A DNA stretch of 64,000 nucleotides from Euptelea pleiosperma (lineage: Eukaryota; Streptophyta; Magnoliopsida; Ranunculales; Eupteleaceae), in the NCBI GenBank assembly GCA_035048495.1, contig CM068544.1, forward strand, positions 51,449,393 through 51,513,392. The letters run 5' to 3'. The notes beneath the pieces are model-generated. The model worked only from the letters and a program-made list of their open reading frames with translations. It was not told the origin of the DNA and ran no database searches. Made by a program: the position numbers and the translations under genes. Below, piece by piece: positions 47,760-58,327 of the stretch. Within the stretch, counting starts at the first letter, position 1. Every line of letters starts with the position of its first letter.

Positions 47760-47995
47760 ACTGATCAATTTTTTGGGCCCACCAACTGCATGGATCTTTT
47801 CCATGGTTTATTTTACTATGTATTTTGAGCATTATTTGGGGTACTCAGATCCGAAGGATAGAAATCATTAATCAGACTGATTTTTGGTATGCAGGTCTAC
47901 TTATGGATGTGCCAAACATCCATTCGGTCAGTAGTCTCTGATGGGCAGCTAGGTGAGTGTCGTGTGAACGGCGTACCGCAAACCCAGTTTTACTC
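47760..47995. repeat. Family A MITE, shortened
   Basis: 'ggtactcagatccgaaggat', 'cagactgatttttggtatg' and the right end 'cccagttttactc' are recognisable. The left arm is incomplete. Confidence 0.55.
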
Positions 47996-48350
47996 GCTTT
48001 AAAGTAGTAATAGATTAGCTTCTAGGTATGTAGGCAAAATGTAGCTCGCCTGGAACTTGCTGCACATTGGAAGACTGCAGCGACAGGGAGTGTTCTGGAA
48101 TTTGGATAAAAGACGGAGACAAAAGAGATTCGCTTTTTGCCACATGGTGGTCTCGAGTTGAAAGTCGTCACATGGAGCCAGGTGGTAGCAGAACAGGTGG
48201 ACCACTTTGGTCTCACAAGTCGCAACCTCAGCTGCCGAATCCAAAATCCATGTCAGACAACATAGCTTGAAGCAAAATTTTCTGTGGTGCTGTGGCCAGC
48301 ATAAAAATGCACCACGTAGCTTTTTCAAGCCGTGCAATCTAGAGCGCCCC
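47996..48350. other. Unassigned stretch with a 117-residue minus-strand open frame
   Basis: The frame 47999-48352 (minus) overlaps others in different phases and contains no domain that I know. Base composition is GC-richer than the surroundings. No gene call is made. Confidence 0.35.
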
Positions 48351-48512
48351 AAAGATTACTTGAATCCCACGGTTCAAGTCAGCCCATGAAAAATGCCTAA
48401 ATCCAATGGCTATAGATCACCAATCAGGTTGATTTTTGTTAGGTGGGATACTCAAGGCTGGGCCAATCATTAATGAGCGAGTAGGCCCAGAGTGGCACGT
48501 GGTCTTTATTAT
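48351..48512. repeat. Family A MITE, right half
   Basis: 'ggttcaagtcagcccatga', 'atcaggttgatttttgttag' and 'gagtggcacgtgg' occur in order. Confidence 0.5.
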
Positions 48513-48827
48513 GCTCCCTCAGGATCATAAGGAAATTTTTGCCTCGCGTCCGACGATTACCCAAAATAACTTATTTAATTTAAGAAACTGAAGGAAAGAA
48601 GAAAAAAATCAAAATTATGTGCAGAGTTATCCATTTGGAAGTGACAGATGTACTCGGCCCGGCCCACATGCCATCACTGTGGTAACTGTGTGATGAGATT
48701 CTCACACACGTCCCTTTCCAGTGTCCTCGCTCTCCACTACATAAGAACCCAAAGAATGATACCTCAGCACTTGGATACGTGACGTACTTCTAATGTCCAC
48801 TTGCCCCTAGTAATAATTAAAAAGCGC

Positions 48828-49070
48828 TTTTTTCCTTGTCCCCCTATTTTAATGATGCAATTTGCATCTCACCCCAAGTTTTTAAAATATTTGCGCCTCA
48901 CCCCTTGGCCATGATCAACTTTGTTGCCGTAGACGCCCATTAACAGTCTTCAGATGGACTTCCCTATATTTTTTAAATGACTATAATGACCTTTTGTGGT
49001 ATGCAAATAGTTTAAAATCATTGGGTACGATGCAAATGACATCAATAAAGTAAAGGAGAGAAGCAAAAAG
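48828..49070. repeat. M5 MITE, copy 1
   Basis: Left 'ccttgtccccctattttaat', then 'gatgcaatttgcatctcacc'. Right 'catcaataaagtaaagga'. It is a short inverted-repeat element of about 240 bp. Confidence 0.6.
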
Positions 49071-49129
49071 TCATTTTTTTTTTGGATTTGCTTATTTAAT
49101 TTTTATTTTTTTTAGGATTGTCAGGTCAG

Positions 49130-49400
49130 AACCTTTCTTCGATTACTTAGAGGTCACTAACTGTATGAAGCTACATACCAAATATCAGCATGATTAGTGA
49201 TTTCAAACCATTGGATCTTTGTACCCCACATAATGTTGAAAGTCAACGGATAAAAGCAACCCCAAAAAATGACTTTAATTCAATGCTTAAAAAATTAACA
49301 ATCAGATTAATTTTTAATCTATAAGTTCAATTGGGCCAAACATTTATAAGGTCAGTGGTCTCTAAGAGTGCCACGGGGCTCATACTGTGGTCCATCAACA
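49130..49400. repeat. Family A MITE, diverged
   Basis: Core phrases 'atcagcatgattagtgattt' and 'ggtcagtggtctctaagagt' are present. The element lies between two M5 copies. Confidence 0.58.
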
Positions 49401-49531
49401 ACATCGATGAGGCCCCTATAATCACTCAAGTGCAATCAGGCCTTAACCATCAAATGTGCAGTTCCAAAGTAAATGAAGAAATATTTTGAGCTAACAATCC
49501 TCAAACAAAAAATCTTAAAAAACGAGATGAT

Positions 49532-49744
49532 TTTTTTTTGCTTGTCCCCCTTACTTTATTGATGCAATCTACATCGCACCCAAAGTTTTTAAAATATTTG
49601 CGTCTCACCCAAGGTCAATATAGTCATTTAAAAAATATTGGAATGCCCATCCTAGACCGTAAATCGGCGTTTATGATCAACTTGCGTCAAAGGGTGAGAC
49701 GCAAATTGCATCAATAAAGTAAGGGTGGGGGACGAGCAAAAAAG
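49532..49744. repeat. M5 MITE, copy 2
   Basis: Left 'tttttgcttgtcccccttac', right 'gtaagggtgggggacgagc'. The inner 'gatgcaatctacatcgcacc' is mirrored by 'gagacgcaaattgcatc'. Confidence 0.65.
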
Positions 49745-49907
49745 CCCAACAACTAAAATAGCAGTGTCGCACGTGTCCTTATTTGTGGAACCAACAGGCC
49801 TGTCCCTAAAATAAGGGATATACGCTCACGTGTTCCATATCTTCCATAATCGGAGAAAGACACGTGTACAGTGAAGAAGTGGTGTACAAAATTTGCATTG
49901 ACACATG

Positions 49908-50110
49908 GTTTAAAAATAATTGTTTATTATGCCATTATAATGGCGGTTATAACACTTTAGTAACGGTCACAATACTTATGCAAAGCTGAAAGTTCGCAAA
50001 AAAAAAAAAAATTAGGCAATTTACTGACCTGATATAATGTCCATTATAGTGGTCATTAAGCGAGGTTACCTACCTGTTACGCTGTTATAATGGTCCCTTT
50101 TAAAGTGCTA
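49908..50110. repeat. H1-related MITE, diverged
   Basis: From 'atggtttaaaaataattg' to 'ataatggtcccttttaaag'. CCGTT words are partly changed to TATAATGG. Confidence 0.58.
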
Positions 50111-50205
50111 TAACATTGCTACAATTATGATTCTCCATGCTCCAAACCATATTATGTTTTTAGTACTTAGTGTTGAAAATGTTATATTTTTTACGAAATT
50201 TTTTT

Positions 50206-51509
50206 GGGTAATTTAGTCAAACCCCCCTATCTATCAAAACTAATTCGTAATAACCCCATAAACTTTTCAACTAAGGGAATACCCCTTGACGAAATCCTGT
50301 CCTCTTTGAAAGACACTGCATGCCATGTGTCTGTTACAATTTGTTTGAATAGGCTATTTTGCCCATGTCTCTCTTTCTCTCGTTCTTAACCGATCAAGGA
50401 GAGGAGAAGATTATAGATATCTTTCTGTTTCTCTCCCCGTTAACGACCCTCTTGCTCATTGTCGTCGTTTTAACACTCTTTGTCGATCTGACAGCCCCTC
50501 ACACGTGTTCTTCTCACCAAGCAAAAAGACCTTCTTCATGTCCATTGTTCATCTCTCCGCCTTCATTGCCATTCGCTTCATCTCCTAGTTGCGGCCACCC
50601 ATCCTTTCAATTCCGGTGCTCCTCGATCTTTTTCTCTCCCCACAGCCTTCCAATCCTCAAATTGTTTTGCTTATTTGCCCTCCTTTCTCAGTCGCTCTAT
50701 CAATCTCTCAGGCTCCACGTTTCGATTCTCCGAGGTTTTATGCTCTAGGCTCTCTATTATCAGACATTGCCCACTTTTGTCTGCCAAATTGCTTAAGTGC
50801 TCTGTTATCCTTTTACAAGGCCGCCAATCCAAGCATCACCAAACCTCGGAACAGGGGTGTCACGAAGACGTCTTGGATTTCTTATACAGATGTCTAAAAT
50901 GGTCAAAGTTCCCCATGTCTTTGAAGAGAAGATTGTGGTGATCATGCCTGATGATAAACTAGCAGGGCTTCTTCTTTCGGAGATGGTACCACTGATAAAA
51001 ATAAAGTGAATGGGAAATTAGAGAAAGCCAAAAAGCACAATGGTGCCCGATAACAAATAGAAAATAGGGAGATAGAGACCCACGACACTCCTAATAAGAA
51101 CCAGTGAGATTTTTTTCCCCACCAATGCTGCCATGAATCCATCGAGATAAGCCCAATAGGATTGTACGTTACTTGTGTACCCTTTTCTCTTTTACGTGTC
51201 TCTTGATTGTTCGCGCAGTCGCAGCGACAATCTTTATACCCAACTGTGTTGTTCCTCCCTCTTCATCGCTAGCCAATCTCCCCGGGTTCAGCTACAAAGT
51301 TGCAGAGATGAAAACTGCGGTGGCCTGCACGGAGAGAGAGAGAGAGAAGGGCAAAACAGTCTATTCACACAAATTTGTAATGTACACGTGCCGTGCAGTG
51401 TAAGTCAAAGACAACGGGATCTGGTCAAGGGGGGTATTCCCTTAGTCGGCAAGTTCAAGGGGGTACCACGAAATACTTTTGATTGAGCGGGGGGTTTTGT
51501 TAAATTACC
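50206..51509. mobile_element. 1.3-kb element with about 90-bp terminal inverted repeats and unidentified cargo
   Basis: The left end 'ggtaatttagtcaaaccccc' and the further 'gggaataccccttgac' are matched inverted at the right by 'gtcaaggggggtattccc' and 'gttttgttaaattacc'. Both ends abut T-runs, so a 9-bp duplication cannot be fixed. The interior is pyrimidine-rich and holds overlapping open frames (50359-50941), including a minus-to-plus mosaic near 50880-51010. It could be captured leader or exon sequence of a host gene. No product is recognised and no intact gene is claimed. Confidence 0.65.
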
Positions 51510-51520
51510 TAATTTTTTTT

Positions 51521-52160
51521 AAACAAAAATAATTTTTAATGTATTTATAAAAAAAATTTCAAAATTTGTAAAAAAAAAAATAGCAAAGCACTCTTTAAAA
51601 GGGTGTTTCTGGTCTAACACAGGTACAGGCACCTTTTAAAAGGGTGTCTAGCTCTATGTCCATTCGATGGCCTCTTATGATAAGTAAAACTTATGTGACA
51701 AAGGGTTGTGACCGAAGCTAGTCACAATCCACAGTACAAGCCACGTGGCACATTATTAGAGGGCGTAGACCGTTTAGATGTTTGGCCCGTCGCTTGATGG
51801 ACGTGCAAACCAAAAATTAGCCTGATCAGTGATTTCTAAGCGTTGGATTGAAGTTATTTTCATTGGTTGATTTTTACCCAAGGAATTTGAGCATTATTGA
51901 GTGTTATTTGGGTGCAAAGATCCCAAGGCTTTAAATCACTAATCAGATTGATTTTTGGTTTGCAGCTCTATTGAGGGACTGGCCACGTGGCTCGTAATGT
52001 GGGTCTTGACGGGCTTCAATCACAACCCATTGTCACATTGGTTTTACTCGGCTGAAGGGACAAGTGTCTAACTAGAAACTTTCGTTACTTTTTTTACAAA
52101 ATTTGAAAAGTACTACATTTTTTATAAATATATTAATATTTATTTTTGTTTAAAATAATT
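51521..52160. mobile_element. M4 element with family A core
   Basis: Long A/T arms ('aaacaaaaataattttta' left; 'aatatttatttttgttt' right) enclose 'actctttaaaagggtg' at the left. The family A core has GCCACGTGGC. It lies directly beside the 50206-51509 element. Confidence 0.65.
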
Positions 52161-52499
52161 TCTGTATTTTTTAAAGGTTATAAAAGCCGATAACCATTAT
52201 TTATATTTAGGTGAAAAATTAATTAAAATATATGCTCCATGCTTCATATATTTATATTTGAAGTATTTATTTATTTTGAAGAACATAAAATACGGTCGTG
52301 CCTTCCCATCGTTCGGATAAAATCAAGATATTTTTTGGGTTCGCCGAATAATTTATTTTAAAGTATTCCTAAATTATTCAAAAAACTATCATCATAAGCT
52401 TTTAAAAATACCCACGATGACCTTCACTTAATCTTCAGACATAAGATCTTTAACAATTGATTTAGATAGAGATAAGTTATTAAGATTTCAGACCTGAAT
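52161..52499. other. Intergenic, no gene recognised
   Basis: AT-rich. No feature identified. Confidence 0.4.
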
Positions 52500-52815
52500 A
52501 AGTTTTACCAAGCACAACGAGAGTAGAGCTCATATATCATATGAGCCACGTGGAACACTTTTAGAGACCACTGACTGTATGGATGTATGTAGATTAATGA
52601 TTTCAAACCCTTGGATCTTTGTATCCCAAATAATGCTCAAATACCATGGTTAAAAAATAACCCATGAAAACGACTAATCCAACACTTAAAAATCACTAAT
52701 CATGCTAATTTTTGCTTTGTAGGTCCACCTAAGGTTGGGCCAAACATCCATATGGTCAGCATTCTCTAAGAGTGTGTCACGTGGCTCATACTGAGGTTCG
52801 GTTCATACGCCCATT
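52500..52815. repeat. Family A MITE
   Basis: Left 'gagccacgtggaacactttt', right 'gtgtcacgtggctcatact', with core landmarks. The outer arms are worn. A further half copy follows at about 52865-53000. Confidence 0.7.
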
Positions 52816-53023
52816 TGCGCCCATCAGCAAAGTTCTACTCTTATCTTTGATGACAGAGTCAACGCTGATGATGGACCACAGTAAGAGTCACATTGCGCAT
52901 TCTTAGAAACCAATGAACGTATAGATGTTTGGTCCACTTTCCACTCCTAATTGGACCAATAGACCAAGAATCATCTAATTTGTAATTATTGGATTGGAGT
53001 CTTTCTGCGTTTATTTTAAACCA

Positions 53024-53665
53024 AGGTTTAAAGGAGGCCGTTTTAACGGTGCAACGGACTGGGGGTGTTACAGTTAAAATGGATTGAAACGACTAGGGGT
53101 AAAAATAGAATTTAATGAAAAAAATGGCGTTGAAATTGAAATTTTCAAAAGAAATAAAATTTAACAGAAAGATAACGGATTTAACCGTCAATTTTTTACA
53201 AATTTTTCCAGAATTTTAACCGCTGTATGTTTTAAAGTGTAAAAACGCTTTTTAACATGGGTCGGGCTCCGTTGACGGATCTAAAATGGCATAAATAACA
53301 GGGACACGATATAAGACACGTGGCACACTGTTACAGGACTCTGACCGTATGGATGTTTGTCCTATCCCATGGTGGACTTACTAACCAAAAATCAGCCTGA
53401 TTAGTGATTTATTGGCTTTGGATTGGACTTATTTTCATGGGCTGATCTCAACTGTGGGAATTTGAGCAGTATTTGATGTACAAAGATCCAACACTTACAA
53501 ATCATTAATCAGGCTGATTTTTGGTCTGTAGGTCCACCATAGGATAGGACAAACATCCGTACGGTGAGAGTCCTTTAACAGTGTGCAACCTGGCTTATAT
53601 TTGTCCCTGTCATTTTATATCTGTCAACGGAGCCCGACCCTCGTAACGGGCTTGGGGCGTTACTG
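53024..53665. repeat. H1 MITE split by an M3 element
   Basis: The left part (53024-53258) starts 'caaggtttaaaggaggccg' after 'ttttaaac'. The right part resumes as 'gtaacgggcttggggcgtta', which elsewhere directly continues H1 (compare 36922-36941). The insert is 53259-53640. Confidence 0.7.
53259..53640. repeat. M3 MITE with family A core
   Basis: The 382-bp copy has ends GGGTCGGGCTCCGTTGACGG and 'gtcaacggagcccgaccc'. The flanking target duplication is decayed (5 of 9). Confidence 0.8.
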
Positions 53666-53768
53666 TTTTCTTATCCCGGTACTTTGTTAGGTGGTTTAGC
53701 TGTCAATTATTACAATCGTCGTCAGCGTTAGGTACTTGTAGAACTGTTCCATCTTGTCTTTTTCCCGA

Positions 53769-53944
53769 GTAAAACTTCTGTCACAACAAAGTTGCAAATC
53801 ACACAATCACAGCCAATGAGTTCTCGGCACGTACACCCCAAAGAAAAAAGCACATTGTACGTTGCACAGCACTTGTGTACGTGCCGAGAACTCATTGGCT
53901 TGTGATTGTGTGATTTAAAATTTGTTGTGATAGAAGTTTTTCTC
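53769..53944. repeat. Foldback element of about 176 bp
   Basis: Two arms of about 75 nt are nearly perfect inverted repeats ('caatgagttctcggcacgta' and 'tacgtgccgagaactcattg'). They leave a loop of about 25 nt. The outermost 'agtaaaacttctgtcac' equals the family A outer arm, but the family A core is absent. The transcript would fold into a long hairpin. Confidence 0.78.
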
Positions 53945-54097
53945 TCTTTTCCCGTACTCATCCCAAAACTTTTAAGAATGACAAATTAACATCCATACAG
54001 AAGTTGGAAAATGTGCAATCAAACAGCAAGGGAAACTTTTTCTCGGAGAAACCTTCTCATGAAACTTTCCAGAGGAAAAAAGAGCAGTAGATGACAT

Positions 54098-54217
54098 CAA
54101 GGTTTAAAAGAGGCCGTTTTAACAGTTAAACGGACTGGGGGCGTTACCGTTTAAACGGCTGTTAAAACGGATTGAATCGGCCAAGGGCAAAAAGGAAAAA
54201 AAATAGAAATTACCATG
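54098..54217. repeat. Short H1 derivative with perfect 8-bp target duplication
   Basis: It is 120 bp, starting 'caaggtttaaaagaggccg'. It is flanked by GATGACAT at 54090-54097 and 54218-54225. It is an internally deleted form of H1. Confidence 0.78.
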
Positions 54218-54529
54218 GATGACATCATTATACTCTAACTTCCCGGATAACCCTATTATTGGGAAAATTACCATAGGGGACGGAAATCTGCTTATTTGCT
54301 ATTTCAAGTAAATCGCGAAAATTATGGTAGTTAAATAATGTTACTCCTTTCTTACGCGACACTCATATGTGTAGTGTAGTGTAGTGGCAGTTGAGTGAGT
54401 TAGGTCGTGGAACACGCAATTACCAGTTTTTTTTTTATATATAAAGTTGTTAGTTGTTCACCCAAATGAAAACGGGACGGGATTTTTTTTTACTGGTGCT
54501 ACACCACAGATTTCTTCCTGAGTAGAACT

Positions 54530-54865
54530 TTGCTGACCATTGACGGTCAGCAAAGTTACTGACCGCCAACAGTATGAGCCACGTTGCATACTTTTATACG
54601 ACACTGACCATATGGATGTTTGGCATCCTGATTAGTGATTTCAGTCCTTTGGGACTTTCTAGTTTGTATCTCAAATACTGGTCAATGATGCTCAAATTCC
54701 ACGGTTAAAAATCAACCCCCAATCCAACGTTTAGAAATCACTAATCAGGTTAACCTTTTTTATCAGTACCTCGATCTGGAGTTGGGCCAAACATCCATAA
54801 AGTTAGAAATCTCTTAAGAATATGCCGCGTGGCTCATATTGTTGGCTGTAAGCAAAGTTCTACTC
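54530..54865. repeat. Family A MITE
   Basis: Outer arms 'gagtagaactttgctgacc' and 'agcaaagttctactc', core 'gatttcagtcctttgg' and 'catccataaagttag'. No clear target duplication. Confidence 0.7.
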
Positions 54866-55182
54866 TGCTTTCTTTACTCGTGGTGGCTGAGGTGGCAGGC
54901 CCATTAGGTCCTATGAGTTTCACAGTACCTTAACATCTCCCACGTGAAGTTTCAGACCAATAACATTCCACCATAACATCTCCTCCAATTGATCTCAATA
55001 CAGAAGGTCTTGTATTAGATGGATGGTTTAGATTGGCCACATCAGCCATGGCCCACAGAGAAGATTTTGCGAAGAAAAACAAGTAAATTGTCTGCCGGCA
55101 ATCTGCACAAAATATTAATAAAAATAAACACCGGCGATGAAATAAAAAAATCTTAAAAACCCAACGCGTTTTCTAAAATATA
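54866..55182. other. Intergenic, no gene recognised
   Basis: No domain, RNA gene or repeat family identified. Confidence 0.4.
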
Positions 55183-55191
55183 TTAATAAAA

Positions 55192-55491
55192 GGGTCGGGC
55201 TCGGGGGACCCCCATTTTTGACACCCATTTTGGTGTACCCACGTAGAAGATGAATCAATGGCTGATTTTTGGTGAGGATGATCTCTATGGTGAGGAAATG
55301 TGGTTTTCAAGTTACACAGTAAAAATCGACGGTCCACAATTCCTCAACTTCTAAACCAGTTTATTAACATCAGAATGATTTGAATTTTTTTTAGTATGAT
55401 ATCCTCACCATAGAGATCATCCTCACCAAAAATCAGCCATTGATTCATCTTCTACGTGGGTCCGCCAAAATGGGGTCCCCCGAGCCGACCC
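55192..55491. mobile_element. Mutator-type MITE, 300 bp, perfect 9-bp target duplication
   Basis: The inverted arms exceed 75 bp and are almost identical (GGGTCGGGCTCGGGGGACCC at the left; 'ggggtcccccgagccgaccc' at the right, inner 'gaggatgatctctatggtga'). They differ mainly by a 13-bp insertion in the left arm. TTAATAAAA flanks it at 55183-55191 and 55492-55500. High arm identity suggests a young insertion, about 250 bp upstream of the MES17-like TATA box. Confidence 0.92.
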
Positions 55492-55740
55492 TTAATAAAA
55501 TTAATTAACAAAAAAACATGCTTTGCGTGTTACGGTAATTGGACAAATCCACATTTTGAAGGATGTTCTTAAGATACACTTACTCTATTTATTTTATTAA
55601 TTAATTTATTACAAAATAATTTAAAATATTGCAATTATACCTTCCCTAAAAACAGTGCATCCTTTCTTTTTTTTAATAAGTCCAAGAAAATATATTAAAG
55701 AAGGAGATGGAGAAAATCTGAAGAAAGAGTGCATCGTTAC

Positions 55741-55748
55741 TATATAAA
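55741..55748 (+). promoter_or_regulatory. TATA box of the MES17-like gene
   Basis: TATATAAA lies 55 nt before the start codon at 55803. That would put transcription start near 55772-55778 and give a very short leader. Confidence 0.7.
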
Positions 55749-55802
55749 GCAACTAAAAAGTAGAAGAAACTCACACTTGAGAGAAAGAAGGGGAAGAAAA
55801 AG

Positions 55803-58261
55803 ATGTTAGTAACCTTTGATGATCATCCCATAGTTGAGGAGGCCAAGATGATAGATACGCCGCCGTCGATGCCGCCGCACTTCGTTCTCGTGCATGGTAT
55901 AGGCGGTGGAGCCTGGTGTTGGTACAAAATCCGGTGTCTCATGGAGAATTCTGGTTATAAGGTGTCATGTGTGGATCTAAAGAGTGCCGGAACCGATCGA
56001 TCCGACCCCAACTCAATTCTTACGTTCGAAGACTACAACAAGCCGCTTATCGACTTTTTGTCGGCTTTGCCGGTTAACGAAAAGGTAATTCTCTCTGAAT
56101 TTTGGTTTTTCGGGTTCAATCAAATGTGTTTAGTGATGTGTAGAACAAATTGAGATGGTAGACAGTCTTGAGATCCGTCGCAGATGATCGTGCGCACGTT
56201 AACGTCGAACGATGAAGAGCTCAGGGTGGATGATGAGCTAAAAAGTGATCAGTCTTCCTATTTGTGTTTAATTTTGCTTAAGCATTACTACTAGCTTGTT
56301 TTAGAATTAGTATACGAGTGTCAGGAGGACGTCCTCCATTGGTATATATACACCGTTGGATGATCCTTGTGATACACGTCAGAAGTAAATTTGATTATTT
56401 ATCTTGTGATATATAATTTAAGTAAATATTATATCGAATTTAACCCGAAAATTACAGGTAATTTTGGTGGGACATAGTGCCGGAGGAATGAGCGTGACAC
56501 AAGCGATTCACAAGTTTGCGAAAAAGATCCGTCTGGCCATCTACGTCGGAGCGACCATGTTGCGATTCGGGTTCTGGACAGAACAAGATTTCAAAGATGT
56601 ATATTTTTTTGACTATTTTCCCCTATAATTATGTTTTATGCTACAGTTCACACAGTGCGTAGTATAAGGCTCGAGTCCATAATTTGAAGTTTTAAATTTT
56701 TTTTAAATTCCAAAGTCCAAACTAATGGGTTATGATCAAACGGTCAAACTTGTCCAACCAGTTGTCACCCACCTTAAAATGGTACATAAAAGGACGGTTC
56801 AGATGGACGGTCAACTGTTCCAACTAAGAGTATGGAGTGTTTATTGCAGGCTCTTCTGTATGCCACTAATTGGATAAAAAAAATGTTGCCCCACGACATC
56901 AATTTTGGCGTTTTCGTAGAGAAGGACCGAATGGTAGATGAGGTCAAAACATGAAAGTCTGAATGTTTAGGTGTATCGTCATGGCGCATATTAGAAATGT
57001 TCAGGTCGTCCATGAGCCTGAGGTTCTTTCTAGTACGCACCATGATGTGGTGGTCCCTGTCGTATTATACTAAATTACTATTGGCTTAAACTGATCTTTT
57101 TTTTTTCTTTCTGTTTTCAAATAGGGCGTTCCAGATCTATCGGAGTTCGGGGACGTATATGATCTAGGGTTTGGATTGGGACCGGATCAGCCTCCAACCA
57201 GCGCTGTTGTCAAGAAGGAATTTCAGCGCAAAATTATATACCACATGAGCCCTCTAGAGGTAATTTATGATGGGCCCACAATGTTGATTTATGATCTTGG
57301 ATCATGTCGGTATGGTTTTTGGGCTGTCCATTATTGAAGTGGTGGTCCACAGAACCGTCCGGTAGATGCTTTGGTGGAGTCCAAAGTAGTTTTTGTTCTC
57401 CAATTCCAATCGTAACGAGGTCAGATATGGTAGTTCGCGTGCCACCTTATTAAATAGTCATGCAGTTTATTACACCATGGAATTGCAGATCTACGTTGAA
57501 TTGCCAGCTTCCACGTAACCGTGTACCTTTTTGTTTGCTTATTGGGGAACACTTGCTTTGTCCTCCTTTTTAGTCCCAACGGATCCCATCTGGAAGAGTT
57601 GCTAGATCAAATCGACAGTCAAAATGATCGTAATCATCTAATTTATATCATTACGATGTCGAGAATTGGATGGTTAGGATCATCTGATTCACTTGATTTT
57701 GACCTTAAAAGCATGGTTCAGAAAACGGCCGTTATAACGGATTCGGACCTCCCCTATTACATTATGTATCGTTAAATTGCCCAGAAAATAGTGCTGTTAT
57801 TTTTCTGTTATCTGAAAAAATTTGTGAAAAAAGGCCGTTATTTCCGTTATTTTTTTATTTTTTATTTTTTGAAAATTTCAAAATTTGATTCCAGTGCCAT
57901 TTGTCCGTTATTTTCCGTGTTGCCCGAGTGTTTCGTTACAACTGCTGTTATTTTCTGCTAATATTTGTTCGGCTCGGCTCAGGACTCGACCCTAGCTGCA
58001 ATGCTCTTGAAGCCAGGACCACTTCGGGCGTTACAAGGTGCACAATTCACGGAAGGCCAGGGGGTTGATCAGGTAACACGTGTATACATCAAGACGATGC
58101 ATGACCGAGTCGTGAAGCCTGAGCAGCAAGATGCGATGATAAAGAGGTGGCCACCGTCTGATGTGTTTGTTTTGGAGAGCGACCATAGCCCGTTTTTCTC
58201 CACTCCTTTCGTGCTCTTTGGCATGCTAGTCAAAGCTGCGGCTTCTACGCAATGTAATTAG
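55803..58261 (+). CDS. Methylesterase, MES17-type (alpha/beta hydrolase)
   Basis: There are four exons, 55803-56084, 56458-56598, 57125-57259 and 57983-58261, all joined in phase 0 at GT-AG sites. The product is 278 residues, a normal length for the plant MES/SABP2 family. HGIGGGAWCWYK (about 31-42) forms the oxyanion side. The nucleophile elbow GHSAGG gives Ser101; Asp227 (MHDRVVKPEQQ) and His254 (ESDHSPFF) complete the triad. The phrases 'GVPDLSEFGDVYDLGFGLGP' and 'KPEQQDAMIKRWPPS' are typical of MES17, which hydrolyses methyl-indole-3-acetate to free auxin in Arabidopsis. MES proteins also accept methyl salicylate or methyl jasmonate, so the substrate here is inferred. No signal peptide is seen, so it is probably cytosolic. 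Intron 3 holds an H1 repeat. All catalytic residues and frames are intact. Confidence 0.92.
57712..57962 (+). repeat. H1 MITE in MES17-like intron 3
   Basis: The left end 'catggttcagaaaacggccg' with 'ggattcggacctccccta' is typical of H1. The right CCTTG end is lost. The element reaches to within about 20 nt of exon 4, and a branch-point-like CTAAT lies at 57958-57962. Confidence 0.72.
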
Positions 58262-58321
58262 AAGCTCAGTCGCGCACCGTAATTTCTTTTTTCTTTTTTT
58301 CCTCTATTTTATATATTTCTA

Positions 58322-58327
58322 AATAAA
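58322..58327 (+). terminator. Poly(A) signal of the MES17-like gene
   Basis: AATAAA occurs 61 nt after the stop codon, followed by a second overlapping AATAAA and T-rich sequence. This is an inference from motif and position. Confidence 0.5.

Noticed and set aside
47999..48352. 117-residue minus-strand open frame
   Set aside because: No recognisable family, a competing frame on each strand, and no promoter or splice context.
50359..50941. Overlapping plus-strand open frames (up to 129 residues) rich in Ser, Leu and Pro
   Set aside because: They overlap in several phases within a pyrimidine-rich stretch inside a TIR element, with no domain. The composition explains the open frames.
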